From Clostridiales bacterium (lineage in GTDB: Bacteria; Bacillota; Clostridia; Lachnospirales; Lachnospiraceae), in the NCBI GenBank assembly GCA_019416265.1, contig DXXQ01000118.1, positions 1 through 6,146 of the forward strand: a DNA stretch of 6,146 bases. Reading direction: 5' to 3'. A program made the position numbers and the translations under genes. The notes under the pieces were generated by a model. It saw nothing but the letters and a program-made list of their open reading frames with translations, was not told the origin of the DNA and did no database searches. Each line of letters starts with the position of its first letter. Position 1 is the stretch's first letter. Positions 5,899 through 6,146 of the stretch are shown here, piece by piece.

Positions 5899-6146
5899 TT
5901 ACTTTGCTTTTACCTTTGTCCAGAGCTCCGCAAACATCTGCTTGATCTGCGGCTTCTGGTAGGCAAAGATCTCGCTGTTTGGATTATCCGTTTCCGGTAT
6001 GTAGGAGCTGATACCCGCATATTCTCCGTCACGCATCGTCTCAAAAGCGCTCTTTACAGTAGAAGTATACCCTACTTCTTCCGTATTGGAAAGCGCAGAT
6101 TTCTCACTTATCATAAAATTAATAAATTCATGGGCAAGTTCTGTCT
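5899..6146 (-). CDS. C-terminal part of a second PotD-like solute-binding protein (cut by window edge)
   Basis: The frame stays open from the TAA at 5899-5901 through the right edge of the window, giving about 82 C-terminal residues; the ATG at 6114 is internal, not the start. The visible part matches the end of the PotD-like solute-binding domain: AHEFINFMI, then EEVGYTSTVKSAFE (the family's GYxSxxKxA block), then the final helix FAELWTKVKAK. The same blocks occur in the complete lipoprotein downstream (AAYSFLDYLM, IGYYSTNKAADEF, NWTEFKAA), but identity is low, so the two are diverged paralogues or separately acquired, not a recent duplication. The N-terminus is not visible, so I cannot tell whether it is a free lipoprotein or fused to a permease. 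The ATPase and permease genes of the transporter are probably further right. Confidence 0.8.
   Translation of the reverse strand, partial: TELAHEFINFMISEKSALSNTEEVGYTSTVKSAFETMRDGEYAGISSYIPETDNPNSEIFAYQKPQIKQMFAELWTKVKAK

Noticed and set aside
1..6146. Search for tRNA, rRNA, riboswitch, CRISPR array, insertion sequence, attachment site or phage genes
   Set aside because: Intergenic gaps are all under 100 bases and apart from the hairpins described hold no repeat array, cloverleaf, conserved riboswitch core or transposase remnant.

Overview
The window looks like part of a gut-type Bacillota (Clostridia) chromosome, most plausibly Lachnospiraceae. The basis is the strong AGGAGG-type ribosome binding sites at almost every gene, mid-range base composition, a lipoprotein-type solute-binding protein, a PEP-phosphotransferase Enzyme I, and a DUF362-ferredoxin protein typical of anaerobes. 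This assignment is inference from content and style. No rRNA, tRNA, CRISPR array, transposase or phage gene is visible.

Layout: two plus-strand genes converge on a minus-strand gene row. On the plus strand are a LacX-like aldose 1-epimerase family protein (72-947) and a stand-alone homocysteine S-methyltransferase domain protein (1038-1910), separated by 90 bases that hold a GC-rich hairpin. An 18-bp perfect hairpin at 1932-1978 serves as a shared terminator at the convergence point.

The minus-strand row, in transcription order from the right edge, is: the 3' end of one PotD-like solute-binding protein (5899-6146, cut by the window edge); a complete PotD-like lipoprotein (4824-5861); a PtsI-type Enzyme I (3128-4747); and a DUF362 protein with two C-terminal [4Fe-4S] motifs (1985-3118). 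Gaps are 37, 76 and 9 bases, with no convincing minus-strand terminator between genes, so they probably form one operon whose promoter and transporter ATPase/permease genes lie beyond the right edge.

The most interesting part is this operon. Tandem diverged solute-binding proteins, an Enzyme I with no HPr gene beside it, and an iron-sulfur protein of unknown function are expressed together. The Enzyme I keeps its catalytic residues but seems to lack the acidic HPr-docking patch and the last ~30 residues of the family. The complete PotD-like protein seems to lack most residues that contact polyamines in E. coli PotD. Together this suggests a specialised uptake or signalling module rather than ordinary sugar PTS plus spermidine import. 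That reading rests on alignments by eye and is a hypothesis.
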